Positions 32,963-42,158 of a stretch of 64,000 bases of DNA are shown here, in pieces. This DNA is from Mycolicibacterium phocaicum. GTDB lineage: Bacteria; Actinomycetota; Actinomycetes; Mycobacteriales; Mycobacteriaceae. Positions within the stretch are counted from its first letter, which is position 1. Each line of letters starts with the position of its first letter. The DNA is taken from NCBI RefSeq assembly GCF_010731115.1, contig NZ_AP022616.1:3596001-3660000 (forward strand), given 5' to 3'. The notes under the pieces were generated by a model. It was given only the letters and a program-made list of their open reading frames with translations, did no database searches and had not been told where the DNA came from. Both the position numbers and the translations under genes were made by a program.

Positions 32963-34575
32963 TGGCCTCCAACTTCGGCAGGAAGTGCGGGTCCGGCCGG
33001 CGCGGGCGCCGGAGCCGGTCCTGGGGCGGGCCCAGGTGCCATGGCACTCATCGGGCTCGGATCGTTACCCGGTCGCGGCGGCGAGACCGGTCCCGGCTGC
33101 GGGTACCACGGCGGGGGCAGCGGGCTGCTCTCGTTGTAGGCGTTCGGCGGACCCGACATGTTCACGCCACCGGTCGGCGGAATGATGTCCGGGCCACCCA
33201 TGAGCTCGTCCAGCGACTCCGGCGTCAGCAGGTCCTGGGTCGACTGTCCGACCTTGAGTCCCTGCATGCCCGGTGCGGTGATCCAGCCCGCCTCGTGCTG
33301 GCCGTGTGACCACGGGGTGTCGGGCGAGAACACGCCCGGCACGGTCGTGTCCTTGTATCCGCCCGGGGGCTGCAGGCGCGGCTCCGAGTACGTGACCAAC
33401 TTCGGCAGCGTCATGGCGGTGGTCGCCATGTTGATACCGAACGGCAGATAGTTGAACTTGATGGCGTCCATCACCGGGGCCAGGTACTGCGCGCACAGCT
33501 CCGCAGAATCCTGGTAACCCAACCGGCTACCGGCCTGGATCGAGCTGCAGATGAACTGCAACGGGTTCGAGTTGGTCACGCCCGGCAGCACACCGGAGGC
33601 GATCAGACCGCCGGTCGCCGGCGAGTAGATGTTCTCGAGGTTGGCCAGGAAGTTCGGGTAGGCGTGCAACGCACGTTCCAGGCCGTCCCGCGGCTCCGGC
33701 TGCAGAATGGCCGTCGTCGCCTCGGACACGTTGTTGATGTCGTGGGCCAGGACGCTGCCGTTCTTGTCCAGGAAGCTCCGGGTCGTCGCCATGACCTGGT
33801 TCAAATCCTTGAGCGCCGACGCCAACTCCTGGTCGGTGTTGGTGAACTTGTTCGTGAACGACGCCAGGTCGTTGTTCAGCGACACGAACTGCTGATCGCT
33901 CTGGTGCAGCGCGTTGACGAACACCGCCAGACTCTTGATCACCTGGAAGAAGTCGCCGCGGCCCTGGTTCAGGGTGTTCACCGCATCCGACAGACCCTTG
34001 AGGGTCTTGTTGAACTGCGCGCCCTTGCCCTCGAAGCCGTCGGCGAACGACTCGATGATGTCGCCGAACGGGCCCTTCGGTTGCTCCTTGGTCGGACCCA
34101 GTTCGGCGAGGATGCGCGTCAGCTGATTGCGCAGCTCGTCGTACTCGATCGGAATCTGGGTGCGTTCCTTCGGAATCACGGCGCCGTCAGCCATCGTCGG
34201 CCCACCGGTGTACGGCGGAGAGAGCTGAACTACGCGGGACGCGACGAGGCTCGGGTTCAACACCGACGCCGACGCGTTCTGCGGCACCTTGAAGTGATTC
34301 GAGTAGTGGAAGACGACCTTCATCTGATCGCCGTGCGGCTCAGTGGTATCGATGGCACCGACCTCGACGCCCATGATCTGAACCTTGTCACCCGGGTACA
34401 GCGCGAGTACCTCAGGGAAGTAGGCCGTCACCGTGGTGGTGGTCATCTTGCGGTACAGCTGCAGACCGAAGAAACCGAGCAGCACGATCGCCACGAGCGC
34501 GAGCGCACCACCGATGACCGTCCCCTTGGACAGGTTCGGCTTCTTGATGTTTCGGATGCTGAAAACAGTCGACAT
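32959..34575 (-). CDS. mce1D: Mce family protein Mce1D
   Basis: The 538-residue protein has an N-terminal membrane segment (ALALVAIVLLGFFGLQLY, about 24-41), an MCE domain (about 48-125, with YPGDKVQIMGVEVGAIDTT), a helical region (130-330) and a Pro/Gly-rich C-terminal tail from about 480 (PPPWYPQPGPVSPPRPG). Order, length and tail fit Mce1D. It is ten bases downstream of mce1C and ends in ATGA with mce1E. Confidence 0.95.
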   Translation of the reverse strand: MSTVFSIRNIKKPNLSKGTVIGGALALVAIVLLGFFGLQLYRKMTTTTVTAYFPEVLALYPGDKVQIMGVEVGAIDTTEPHGDQMKVVFHYSNHFKVPQNASASVLNPSLVASRVVQLSPPYTGGPTMADGAVIPKERTQIPIEYDELRNQLTRILAELGPTKEQPKGPFGDIIESFADGFEGKGAQFNKTLKGLSDAVNTLNQGRGDFFQVIKSLAVFVNALHQSDQQFVSLNNDLASFTNKFTNTDQELASALKDLNQVMATTRSFLDKNGSVLAHDINNVSEATTAILQPEPRDGLERALHAYPNFLANLENIYSPATGGLIASGVLPGVTNSNPLQFICSSIQAGSRLGYQDSAELCAQYLAPVMDAIKFNYLPFGINMATTAMTLPKLVTYSEPRLQPPGGYKDTTVPGVFSPDTPWSHGQHEAGWITAPGMQGLKVGQSTQDLLTPESLDELMGGPDIIPPTGGVNMSGPPNAYNESSPLPPPWYPQPGPVSPPRPGNDPSPMSAMAPGPAPGPAPAPAPAGPALPAEVGGQ

Positions 34576-34585
34576 CGTGGCGGCC

Positions 34586-36151
34586 CTATCCTTGCGACCC
34601 TGGCGGGAGGAACGGCGGGTTACCCGGCAGCGGCGCGGTGCCGGCCGGACCGGCGCTGGGACCTGGTCCCGGCGGCGCCGGCGGCGCGATCAGCGGCCCG
34701 GGGATCGGAGCGAATCCGGGTGCGATGTCGCTGTCACCGGGCTGCGGCGTCAGCGGAACCGTCCGGGCACCGACGGGTGCCGGCGGCAGCGGCACCGGCG
34801 TACCGGGCACGTTCTCGGCCGGTTGGCCCGGGAACGCGGCCGACGGCACACCCGGGCCGGTGGGAACCCCGGCCGGGTTCGGCGCCGACGGGACGACGTT
34901 CGGCGGGGCGTAGTCGGGTCCACCGAACGGACCGACGCTGAGGTGCGAGCACGGCAGCGGATCGGCCGGCGACGGGTCGGCACCGGCTCCCGGCGTGTAC
35001 GAGCACGGCGAACCGGGAGGCACCGCGGGCCCGGGATGCTCCGGCGTGCCTTCGAGCTTCGGCGGGGCCGGCGGCGGCGCACCGTTGGCGAAGCGCGTGC
35101 CATTGGGATCCGGCCACTGCGCCTCCGGCAGGCCGGCGCTGCGCCAGAAGTCTTCGGGGTTCAGTCCGCGCTTCTTGAACGCGGCGTCCACGAACGGCTG
35201 CATCAGCTGCGGCGGCAGGATGTTCTCGACCATGACCTTGAAGTACGGGCCCGAAGCGATGGCCTCGGACAGCGAGGCCACGAACTTACCGGCCGAGACC
35301 AGCGTGTCCGACAGATCCTGCTTGCGGGCGACGAGGATGTCGCTGATGGTCCGCAGCTGCTCCAGGACGTGGTTGATGTTCGGGTTCTCGTCGATGGTCG
35401 CCTTCAGCTGGTGCGACACCCGGGACACGCGCTCGAGCAGCAGGCTGATGGCTTCGCCGCGCTGGTTCAACGCATGCAGCAGCGTCTGGGCATTGACCAG
35501 CAGCGCATTCACCTGGCCACTGCGGTCGCCGAGGATCGTGGCGATCTTGTTGGCGTTACCGAGCAGCGAGCGGACCTGGTCGTCGCGCTTGCCGATGGTC
35601 TCGGACAGCTTCTGCACGCCCTCGAGTGCGGCGGTCAGGTGCGGCGACGTCTGATCCACCGTCTCGGACAGGACGTTCAGCGATTCCTTGATCACCTTGG
35701 TGTCCCAGCCTTGCGAGGCCCGGGTGACGTCGAAGATCGCGTCGTAGATCTGGTACGGCGTCGAGGTCTGGCTCAGCGGCAAGGTGCCGCGCGGCGGCAG
35801 CTTGTGGGTGCCCTTGGCCTCGATCTCGATGGCCTTGCGGCCCAGGATGGTCTCGGTCTTGATCAGCGCCCGGCTGTCCGTGCCGATGGTGTTGGTGCCG
35901 ATGTCGAAACCGATGATCACCTTGTCGCGGTCGATGTCCATGTCCTTGACCGTGCCGACGTTGACACCGTCGATGCGGACGTAGTCGCCGACCATCAGAC
36001 CGCCGGTGTCGCTGAACTGGCCGTAGTACGTGGGCGACGCGAACAGCATCGGCACCTTGGTGACTGACGCACCCACTGCCGTGACGAGCACGACGGCCGC
36101 CAGACCCATCGCGCCTCTGCGGACCCGGTCGGACCCTTCTATGGACCTCAC
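34586..36151 (-). CDS. mce1C: Mce family protein Mce1C
   Basis: I start at the GTG at 36151 (VRSIEGSDR), which overlaps the mce1B stop as GTGA and aligns with the start of M. tuberculosis Mce1C; a GTG four codons earlier is possible. The 521 residues comprise a membrane anchor (AMGLAAVVLVTAVGASV, about 14-30), the MCE domain (40-120), a helical segment with LNVLSETVDQT and FVDAAFKKRGLNPEDFW, and a long Pro/Gly/Ala tail (about 375-521). The tail is typical for C and D subunits. Confidence 0.93.
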   Translation of the reverse strand: MRSIEGSDRVRRGAMGLAAVVLVTAVGASVTKVPMLFASPTYYGQFSDTGGLMVGDYVRIDGVNVGTVKDMDIDRDKVIIGFDIGTNTIGTDSRALIKTETILGRKAIEIEAKGTHKLPPRGTLPLSQTSTPYQIYDAIFDVTRASQGWDTKVIKESLNVLSETVDQTSPHLTAALEGVQKLSETIGKRDDQVRSLLGNANKIATILGDRSGQVNALLVNAQTLLHALNQRGEAISLLLERVSRVSHQLKATIDENPNINHVLEQLRTISDILVARKQDLSDTLVSAGKFVASLSEAIASGPYFKVMVENILPPQLMQPFVDAAFKKRGLNPEDFWRSAGLPEAQWPDPNGTRFANGAPPPAPPKLEGTPEHPGPAVPPGSPCSYTPGAGADPSPADPLPCSHLSVGPFGGPDYAPPNVVPSAPNPAGVPTGPGVPSAAFPGQPAENVPGTPVPLPPAPVGARTVPLTPQPGDSDIAPGFAPIPGPLIAPPAPPGPGPSAGPAGTAPLPGNPPFLPPGSQG

Positions 36152-37179
36152 TTCGGCGTGCACCTTCCGGACGGCTGGTTGGTGAGCTTGACTGTGCGCA
36201 CGGGTCCACCCGGCTGCAGACCGTTCATCTTCAACTCGATGTCGCAGACGTAGAAGTTGAAGAAGTCGCCGTAGACACCACCGGAACGACCCAGGATCTT
36301 CAGCGCCTGGGGCACCTTCTGCAACGTGTCGTTGAGCTGTTCCTTCTGGTCGACAAGCGACTGCTGGGTGGTCTCGAGGTAGCCGAGCGTGCTGTGCAGC
36401 AGCTCGCGGTTATCGCCCAACAGATCGGCGAGCGAGCCGGCGCCATTGCTGATGCTGGCGACCGAGTCGGCGATCGGGTCGGCGCGGTTCTTCAACCCCG
36501 TCACGAGCGACTCGAAGTTCTTCAACGTGTCGTCGAACTGCTTCTGGTGCTTGACCGTGGTGTCGAGGACCGTATTGAGGTTCTTGACGACCTCACCGAT
36601 GGCCTGGTCCTGCTCTCCGATGGTCGACGAGAACGAGGCCGTCTGATCGAGGATGTTGTTGATGGTGCCGCCCTCGCCCTGGAAGATCGTGACCAGCGAC
36701 GAGGCGATGGTGTTGACCTTCTGCGGATCCAGCGACCGGAACAGGGGCCGGAAGCCACCGACAAGGGCATCGAGATCCAGGGCCGGCTCGGTGCGGTCGA
36801 CCGGGATGGTCCCCCCGGGGGCCAGTACCTGGTTGCTGTCACCGCGGCGCAGGTCCAGGTACCGGTTGCCGATCAGATCCAGGTAGCGGATGTGCGCCGT
36901 GGTCCCCTGGTACAGCGACAGGGACTTGTCGACGCTGAACTTCACCCGCGATTTGCTGCCACCGTCGATCAATTCGACGTCGGTGACCTTGCCGACCTCG
37001 ACGCCGTTGGCGCGCACGAACTGATCGGCCTTCAGACCGCTGCTGTTGGTGAAGATCGCCGAGAACTCGTTGGTCCGGCTGAACCGGAACTGACCGAAGA
37101 CGATGAAGATGCCTGCTGTGAAGGCCAGCAGGACCGCGGAGAAGATGGCGAGTTTGATCGCCGTGCCCTTGATGCTCAT
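36148..37179 (-). CDS. mce1B: Mce family protein Mce1B
   Basis: From the ATG at 37179 (MSIKGTAIKL) it is 343 residues, close to the usual B-subunit length. It has a membrane anchor (AIFSAVLLAFTAGIFIVFG, about 11-29), MCE domain (35-115, SSGLKADQFVRANGVEVGKV), a helical segment (130-300), and a C-terminal part with cysteines in YVCDIELK and SGRCTPK. Its ATG overlaps the mce1A stop (ATGA), and its TGA overlaps the mce1C start. An upstream in-frame extension into mce1A is not coding. Confidence 0.95.
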   Translation of the reverse strand: MSIKGTAIKLAIFSAVLLAFTAGIFIVFGQFRFSRTNEFSAIFTNSSGLKADQFVRANGVEVGKVTDVELIDGGSKSRVKFSVDKSLSLYQGTTAHIRYLDLIGNRYLDLRRGDSNQVLAPGGTIPVDRTEPALDLDALVGGFRPLFRSLDPQKVNTIASSLVTIFQGEGGTINNILDQTASFSSTIGEQDQAIGEVVKNLNTVLDTTVKHQKQFDDTLKNFESLVTGLKNRADPIADSVASISNGAGSLADLLGDNRELLHSTLGYLETTQQSLVDQKEQLNDTLQKVPQALKILGRSGGVYGDFFNFYVCDIELKMNGLQPGGPVRTVKLTNQPSGRCTPK

Positions 37180-38456
37180 GGGTTGATCGTGTTCTCCCCG
37201 TCTTGACGGCCCCAGACGTACTCGGATGCGAACGGCGATCCGAGACCGAAGTGGTTGTAGGGCGCGATCGACGCGCCGGTGTCCATGACCATGTACGGCA
37301 TCGGCAGGATGTCCTTGGTGACCGTCCAGCAACCGGGCCGGCCCATCGGCCCGCCCTTGGCGTTGATCCGCGGGAGGTTGTCCGGGTACACGTACTGGTT
37401 GGCCGCACCGACGAGTTCGGTGTGGGTCACCAGCGAGTAACCGTTGCCACCCAGACCCTTGGCGGCGGCCGGCGCGCCGGCGGCGAAGCCACGGAACAAG
37501 CAGTCGAGCTCAGGGGCGTATTGGTCGAGCACCCGGGCGGTCGGCAGCAGGTCCTGGGCACCGCGGACCAGGTACGGGCCACCGCGCTCGAGGATGTCAC
37601 CGCCGGTGTTGCCGAGGCCGACCGCCGACATCAGCGCCTGGTCGATGGTGCCGCGCTGATCATTCAGCGTCCGCTCGGTGGTCACCGCATTCTTCAGCCC
37701 GTCCCACAGATCCGGCGAAGCCTTCGAGTAGACCTCTGTCAGATCGGCGAGGGCCTTGGTGTCGTGCCGGATGTTCGGCATCCGCTGGTTCAGATCGGCC
37801 AGGATGGTGTTGCCGTTGACCAGCGACTGCCCGAACTTGTCACCGAGGCCGTCGAGGGCCTGCGCTGCAGCGGTCAAGGTCGCGTTCAGCTTGATCGGGT
37901 CGACCTGCTCGGAGATCGCCGTGATGGTCTCGAACAGGGTGTTGAGCTCGGTGGTGACGCACGCCTCGGCCGGCGTCGGGGGCGAGCACTTGGAGACGTC
38001 GATGGTGTCGCCGTTCTTGATCCGCGCGCGCTCGGGGTCCGACGGTGAGGTGAACGAGACGTACTTGCTGCCGAAGACGGTGGTGGCCAGCAGCTTGGTG
38101 TTGACGTTCTTGGGCAGCAGAGGGAGGTACTTCGGATCGACGTCGAGCTGCAGACGGGCTTTCGTGTCGCCTTCCTTGCCGATGACGTCGATCACCTTCA
38201 CGCGGCCGATGGGCACGCCGTTGTAGGTGACCTTCGAACCCGGGTCCATGGACAGTCCGGACCGGGGCGACACCACGTAAAGCTTGGCCTTGGTGTCGAA
38301 GTAACCGCGGAACTGGAACCAGACCATGACGAGAACGAGGGCGGAGATCACCGCGAAGATGACGCCGACGATCAGGTAGGGCGGGGTGCGGTCCTTGTTG
38401 AGCGGCGCGTGGACCTGACCCTCGGCGACGGGTGGCGTTGCTTGTGGATTCGTCAT
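37176..38456 (-). CDS. mce1A: Mce family protein Mce1A
   Basis: The 426-residue protein has a membrane anchor at about 27-48 (LIVGVIFAVISALVLVMVWF), the MCE domain (about 55-135, with SMDPGSKVTYNGVPIGRVKV), and a helical region with four cysteines overall (SKCSPPTPAEAC, LDCLFRG, GRPGCWTV). Mce1A is the subunit first linked to cell entry in M. tuberculosis; the complex imports fatty acids. It follows yrbE1B by four bases and is coupled to mce1B. Confidence 0.95.
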   Translation of the reverse strand: MTNPQATPPVAEGQVHAPLNKDRTPPYLIVGVIFAVISALVLVMVWFQFRGYFDTKAKLYVVSPRSGLSMDPGSKVTYNGVPIGRVKVIDVIGKEGDTKARLQLDVDPKYLPLLPKNVNTKLLATTVFGSKYVSFTSPSDPERARIKNGDTIDVSKCSPPTPAEACVTTELNTLFETITAISEQVDPIKLNATLTAAAQALDGLGDKFGQSLVNGNTILADLNQRMPNIRHDTKALADLTEVYSKASPDLWDGLKNAVTTERTLNDQRGTIDQALMSAVGLGNTGGDILERGGPYLVRGAQDLLPTARVLDQYAPELDCLFRGFAAGAPAAAKGLGGNGYSLVTHTELVGAANQYVYPDNLPRINAKGGPMGRPGCWTVTKDILPMPYMVMDTGASIAPYNHFGLGSPFASEYVWGRQDGENTINP

Positions 38457-38460
38457 CGCG

Positions 38461-39330
38461 TCACACCGTCAGGTTGAAGTTCGGGTCGGTGCCGTACAGC
38501 GCCAACGAGAAGAGCAGGACCACAACGACATTGGAGATCAGCGACGTACGCATCGACCGGCCCACGGCCTCACCCACGCCGACGGCACCGCCGCTGGCGT
38601 AGTAGCCGAAGTACGCGTGGTTGAGCAGCACCACCATCGACATGATGATGACCTCGAGGAACGACCACATGACGTCGTCGACGCGCAGGAACGTGTGGAA
38701 GTAGTGCTCGTACGTTCCCACCGACTGCCCGTAGAAGAGCGTGGTGACCAGCTGTGCCGACAGGAACGACAGCAGCAGGGCCAAGGCGTACAGCGGAATG
38801 ATGACGACCATGCCGGCGACCAGGCGGGTCGAGACCAGGAAGGACAGGGACTTGACCCCCATGACCTCCAGGGCGTCGACCTCTTCGCTGATGCGCATGG
38901 CGCCGAGCTCGGCGGTGGCGCCTGCGCCGACTGTGGCTGCCAGCGCGGTGCCGCTGACCACCGGTGCGACGACGCGGATGTTGGCCAGGGCGGCGAAGAA
39001 GCCGGTGAAGGCGGCGACACCGATGTTGCCCAGCGAGGCGAAGCCCTGGATGGCGATCAGGGAGCCCGCCGCCAGGGTGACGAAGCCGATGATGGCGACG
39101 GTGCCACCGATGACAGCCATGGCGCCGGTGCCCATGCCGACCTCGGCGATCAGCCGCAGCACCTCTTTGCGGTAGAACCGCAGGCAATGCGGGATATGCC
39201 CGACGGCCGACCCCACGAAGACACCGACGTGGCCCATGCTGGCGAGCATCCGGCTCGGCGCAGCGCCGAAGTCCTTGACACGGGAGAAGACGCGGGGGAA
39301 CCGTCCCTGCAAAACTGTCGCTGTACTCAT
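38461..39330 (-). CDS. yrbE1B: YrbE/MlaE-type permease subunit B
   Basis: The 289-residue integral membrane protein has the MlaE permease pattern: five to six helices (for example VIGGTVAIIGFVTLAAGSLI and VVIIPLYALALLLSFLSAQL) and the conserved GAGATAELGAMRISEEVDALEVMG block (cut to AELGAMRISEEVDALEVMG, about 135-153), which contacts the ATPase. YrbE1A and YrbE1B form the inner-membrane channel of the Mce1 importer. The ATPase MceG is not in this window, as usual. It is three bases after yrbE1A. Confidence 0.96.
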   Translation of the reverse strand: MSTATVLQGRFPRVFSRVKDFGAAPSRMLASMGHVGVFVGSAVGHIPHCLRFYRKEVLRLIAEVGMGTGAMAVIGGTVAIIGFVTLAAGSLIAIQGFASLGNIGVAAFTGFFAALANIRVVAPVVSGTALAATVGAGATAELGAMRISEEVDALEVMGVKSLSFLVSTRLVAGMVVIIPLYALALLLSFLSAQLVTTLFYGQSVGTYEHYFHTFLRVDDVMWSFLEVIIMSMVVLLNHAYFGYYASGGAVGVGEAVGRSMRTSLISNVVVVLLFSLALYGTDPNFNLTV

Positions 39331-39333
39331 GCG

Positions 39334-40137
39334 CTACCCGGCCTGCGTTCCGAATTTGATACCGATCGTGGTGAGAACCACGTTGACCGCGAACAGAGCG
39401 ATGACGCAGAGCACCAGCGTTTCGTTCACCGCCGTGCCCACACCCTTCGAACCACCCGCCACGGTCAGCCCGCGGTAGCAGCCGACCAAGCCGGCGATCA
39501 GGCCGAAGATGGTGGCCTTGAGGACGGAGATGACCACTTCGGGGAAGCCGGTCAGCAGGGTGAGAGTCGAGACGTAGGCGCCGGCGTTGACGTTCTGGAT
39601 GTACACGCCGAAGAAGTAGCCACCGACCAGACCGATGATGATCACCGCGCCGTTGAGCATGAAGGCCACGAACGTGGAGGCGACCACACGGGGCACGACC
39701 AGGCGCTCGATGGGGTCGATGCCCAGCACTTCCATGGCATCGATCTCTTCACGCACGGTCCGGGCTCCGAGGTCAGCGCAGATGGCCGTCGACCCGGCGC
39801 CGGCCACCACCAGCACCGTCACCAGTGGCCCCAGCTGGGTGACAGCACCAAGGGCCGCACCGGCGCCGGAGATGTCGGCCGCGCCGAACTCACCGAGCAG
39901 GATGTTCAGCGTGAAGATGATGAGCACCGTCAGCGGGATGGAGACCGCCAGGGTGGGCAGGAATGCCACCCGGATCAGGAACCAGCACTGAAGGATGAAC
40001 TCCTTCCACTGGAATGGCCGCGAGACCAGCGCCTTGAAGGTGAGGATGCACATCTTGACGAAGCCACCCACCTTGGTGAATGGCTTGTCGAGCTGGTCCT
40101 TGAGATACCCGACCAGGGAGTTGTCAGAGGCTGTCAC
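39334..40137 (-). CDS. yrbE1A: YrbE/MlaE-type permease subunit A
   Basis: The 267-residue membrane protein starts at GTG. It shows the MlaE coupling block AICADLGARTVREEIDAMEV (about 118-137) with the conserved E-x-D core, and helices VSIPLTVLIIFTLNILLGEF and VAFMLNGAVIIIGLVGGYFF. It pairs with YrbE1B as the lipid permease. It is separated from fadD5 by 262 non-coding bases, the largest gap in the operon, where an internal promoter is likely. Confidence 0.96.
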   Translation of the reverse strand: MTASDNSLVGYLKDQLDKPFTKVGGFVKMCILTFKALVSRPFQWKEFILQCWFLIRVAFLPTLAVSIPLTVLIIFTLNILLGEFGAADISGAGAALGAVTQLGPLVTVLVVAGAGSTAICADLGARTVREEIDAMEVLGIDPIERLVVPRVVASTFVAFMLNGAVIIIGLVGGYFFGVYIQNVNAGAYVSTLTLLTGFPEVVISVLKATIFGLIAGLVGCYRGLTVAGGSKGVGTAVNETLVLCVIALFAVNVVLTTIGIKFGTQAG

Positions 40138-40399
40138 CGATCAGCCTTCCCTTCCGGAAAGCGGCCGTTCCGCGGCGTCACGCGTGGCACGTCCCCTCCT
40201 TAGCCACTAGCACAAACTGAGTGATTTCTGTCTCGCCACTCCCGAGTAGTAAGACGGACCACAGGACTGTACCCGATACACCGCGTACCCCGTGACCCAA
40301 CTGAGGGATAATTGCGTTCAGTTTCAGCAAACGCGACATGGGCCCATCCGCCCTCCACTCAGGTGGTCGAATTTCTCAGCGCGACGTCACTTGCCGCGC
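40138..40399 (-). promoter_or_regulatory. fadD5-yrbE1A gap with probable internal promoter
   Basis: No gene is present. The sequence is AT-richer than its surroundings. An internal promoter in this gap has been reported for M. tuberculosis (from memory). Candidate elements on the minus strand are TTGGGT and TACAGT, but the spacing is poor, so no exact site is assigned. AAGGAGGGG lies near 40195 on the minus strand, too far from the yrbE1A GTG to be its ribosome site. Confidence 0.35.
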
Positions 40400-42022
40400 T
40401 CACGACACACTTGTATCACCGAACCGCTCTCGGAGTTCCGTTTTAAGAACCTTGCCAGAAGGATTTCGTGGCAATGCGTCGACAATTTCCAGCGCTTTCG
40501 GGTGCTTGTAGCGCGCGAGCCGTTCGGTCAGGAAATCGTCGAGATCTGCCAGGGTCAGCGCACTTTCGCGATCGGAGTTCACATTCGCCGCCACAGCAAC
40601 GACGGCAACCGGGACTTCGCCCCACTTTTCATGCGGACGGCCGATCACCGCAACTTCGGTAATCGATGGGTGCGCGGCCAGAATGTTCTCTACTTCTGCA
40701 CAGTAAATATTTTCGCCGCCGGAAATAATCATGTCCTTTTTACGATCGACGACCCAGATGTAACCCTCTTCGTCTTGGCGAACCAAGTCACCGGAGTGGA
40801 ACCAACCGCCGGCGAATGCCTCGGCCGTCGCCTTCGGGTTGTTCCAGTACCCCGCCATGAGGGTGGGCGCACGGTAGACGATCTCGCCGACCTCGCCTAC
40901 CGGGACGTCGTTCATGTTGTCGTCGACGACCCGGGCGGCCACGGTCGGGATGACCCGGCCGACCGACCCGAGCTTCCGCAGCGCGTCCTGGCTCAGCAGC
41001 ATGCACGTCACCGGCGACATCTCGGTCTGGCCGAACGCAGCAAAGATCTGGGTTCCGGGGAACGTCGACGCCATCTCCCTCAGAAGAGTGTCCGACGCGG
41101 GCGCCGCACCCCAGGAAAGAACGCGCAATGCCACCTTCCGCGGTTGCGCCTGCTGCGCCGCGCACACCGCCTGCCACTGCGCCGGGACCAGGAAGATCGA
41201 CGAGACTCCCTCGGCCTCCAGCACGTCGAGCAGCGCGCCGGGATCGAACGCGCCGAGAGGGTAGATGACGGTCGGCAGACCCAGGAGCAGGCCGCCGATC
41301 ATGTTGCCGATGCCGGCGATGTGGAAGAAGGGGACGCCGATGAAGCCGACGTCGTTGTTGATGTCCGGCGCGATCGTGAACAGGTTGGTCATGGCCTGGC
41401 CCATGATGTTGACGTGCGTGAGCACGGCGCCCTTCGGATAGCCCGTGGTGCCCGAGGTGTACATGATCAGCGCCGGAGAGTCCTCGGGGATGTCGACAGG
41501 CGCGGGCGGCGCACCGTCCTCGGCGAGGACGTCCTCGTAGCCCAGCACGGTCCCCTCGGTGGCGCCGCCGGCGACGATCACCGTCGCCAGCGACGGTTCC
41601 AGCTCCCGCACCGCGGTGGCGACGGGAGCCAGCACCTGCTCGGTGATCACGGCTCTCGGGTCGCAGTCCCGCACCAGGTAGGCGATTTCGGGCGGGGTCA
41701 TCCGGAAGTTGACCGGGACGGCGATGGCACCGAGGAGGTTGGCGGCCAGGAACGACTCGACGTATTCGGTGCGGTTCAGCATCAGGATCAGCACACGATC
41801 GCCGAAGCCGACCCCTCGACGGCTCAGCGCTCCCGCGAGCTGGGTGACGCGTCGCTGCAGTTCACCCCAGGTGACCGTGTGGCCGACGAAACGCAGCGCG
41901 GTCCCGTCGGGTTGCATGAGGGCGTGCCGGGCGAGGTGGGTGGTCCAGTTCTGCCGGCGGGCCAGATACGGCTGCTCGAGTGCTGCGGATGACACGGTCT
42001 GCTCCTGTGTCTCGATCGGCAT
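40400..42022 (-). CDS. fadD5: Acyl-CoA synthetase FadD5
   Basis: The 540-residue AMP-binding enzyme has the P-loop YTSGTTGYPKG (about 184-194), the FFHIAGIGN segment, AFGQTEMSP (about 325-333), HSGDLVRQDEEGYIWVVDRK (about 410-429) and the C-terminal Lys in NPSGKVLKTEL. It activates fatty acids to acyl-CoA with ATP, supplying or trapping lipids moved by Mce1. It is the first gene of the operon, divergent from mce1R. No clear ribosome site precedes the ATG. The last 120 or so codons use many A/T-ending codons, unlike the rest of the gene. Confidence 0.95.
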   Translation of the reverse strand: MPIETQEQTVSSAALEQPYLARRQNWTTHLARHALMQPDGTALRFVGHTVTWGELQRRVTQLAGALSRRGVGFGDRVLILMLNRTEYVESFLAANLLGAIAVPVNFRMTPPEIAYLVRDCDPRAVITEQVLAPVATAVRELEPSLATVIVAGGATEGTVLGYEDVLAEDGAPPAPVDIPEDSPALIMYTSGTTGYPKGAVLTHVNIMGQAMTNLFTIAPDINNDVGFIGVPFFHIAGIGNMIGGLLLGLPTVIYPLGAFDPGALLDVLEAEGVSSIFLVPAQWQAVCAAQQAQPRKVALRVLSWGAAPASDTLLREMASTFPGTQIFAAFGQTEMSPVTCMLLSQDALRKLGSVGRVIPTVAARVVDDNMNDVPVGEVGEIVYRAPTLMAGYWNNPKATAEAFAGGWFHSGDLVRQDEEGYIWVVDRKKDMIISGGENIYCAEVENILAAHPSITEVAVIGRPHEKWGEVPVAVVAVAANVNSDRESALTLADLDDFLTERLARYKHPKALEIVDALPRNPSGKVLKTELRERFGDTSVS

Positions 42023-42059
42023 CGTGGCGGAGTTGAAGTGATCGCGACAAACGATGCTG

Positions 42060-42078
42060 ATATTTGATCAAATATAGT
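42060..42078. promoter_or_regulatory. Probable Mce1R operator and divergent promoter
   Basis: 42060-42075 is a perfect 16-bp palindrome, ATATTTGA followed by its complement. TATAGT (42073-42078) is a good -10 for mce1R and overlaps its right end; TATATT on the other strand could serve fadD5. A palindrome astride both promoters between a GntR gene and its known target operon is what an autoregulated repressor site looks like. Confidence 0.6.
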
Positions 42079-42158
42079 GTTGCCGCCGTCACAATAGGAC
42101 GCCCGCACCATCCGGACAACCGCCGGGTGGCCCTACCCCGCCGACAAGAAGGACTGCC

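Noticed and set aside
33664..36067. Long plus-strand open frames opposite mce1C and mce1D
   Set aside because: No recognisable domain and extreme Arg content; they are shadows of the Mce genes.
38617..40203. Plus-strand open frame of more than 500 codons across yrbE1A and yrbE1B
   Set aside because: Composition is His/Asp/Gln-rich noise typical of antisense frames in high-GC DNA; the YrbE proteins on the other strand are certain.
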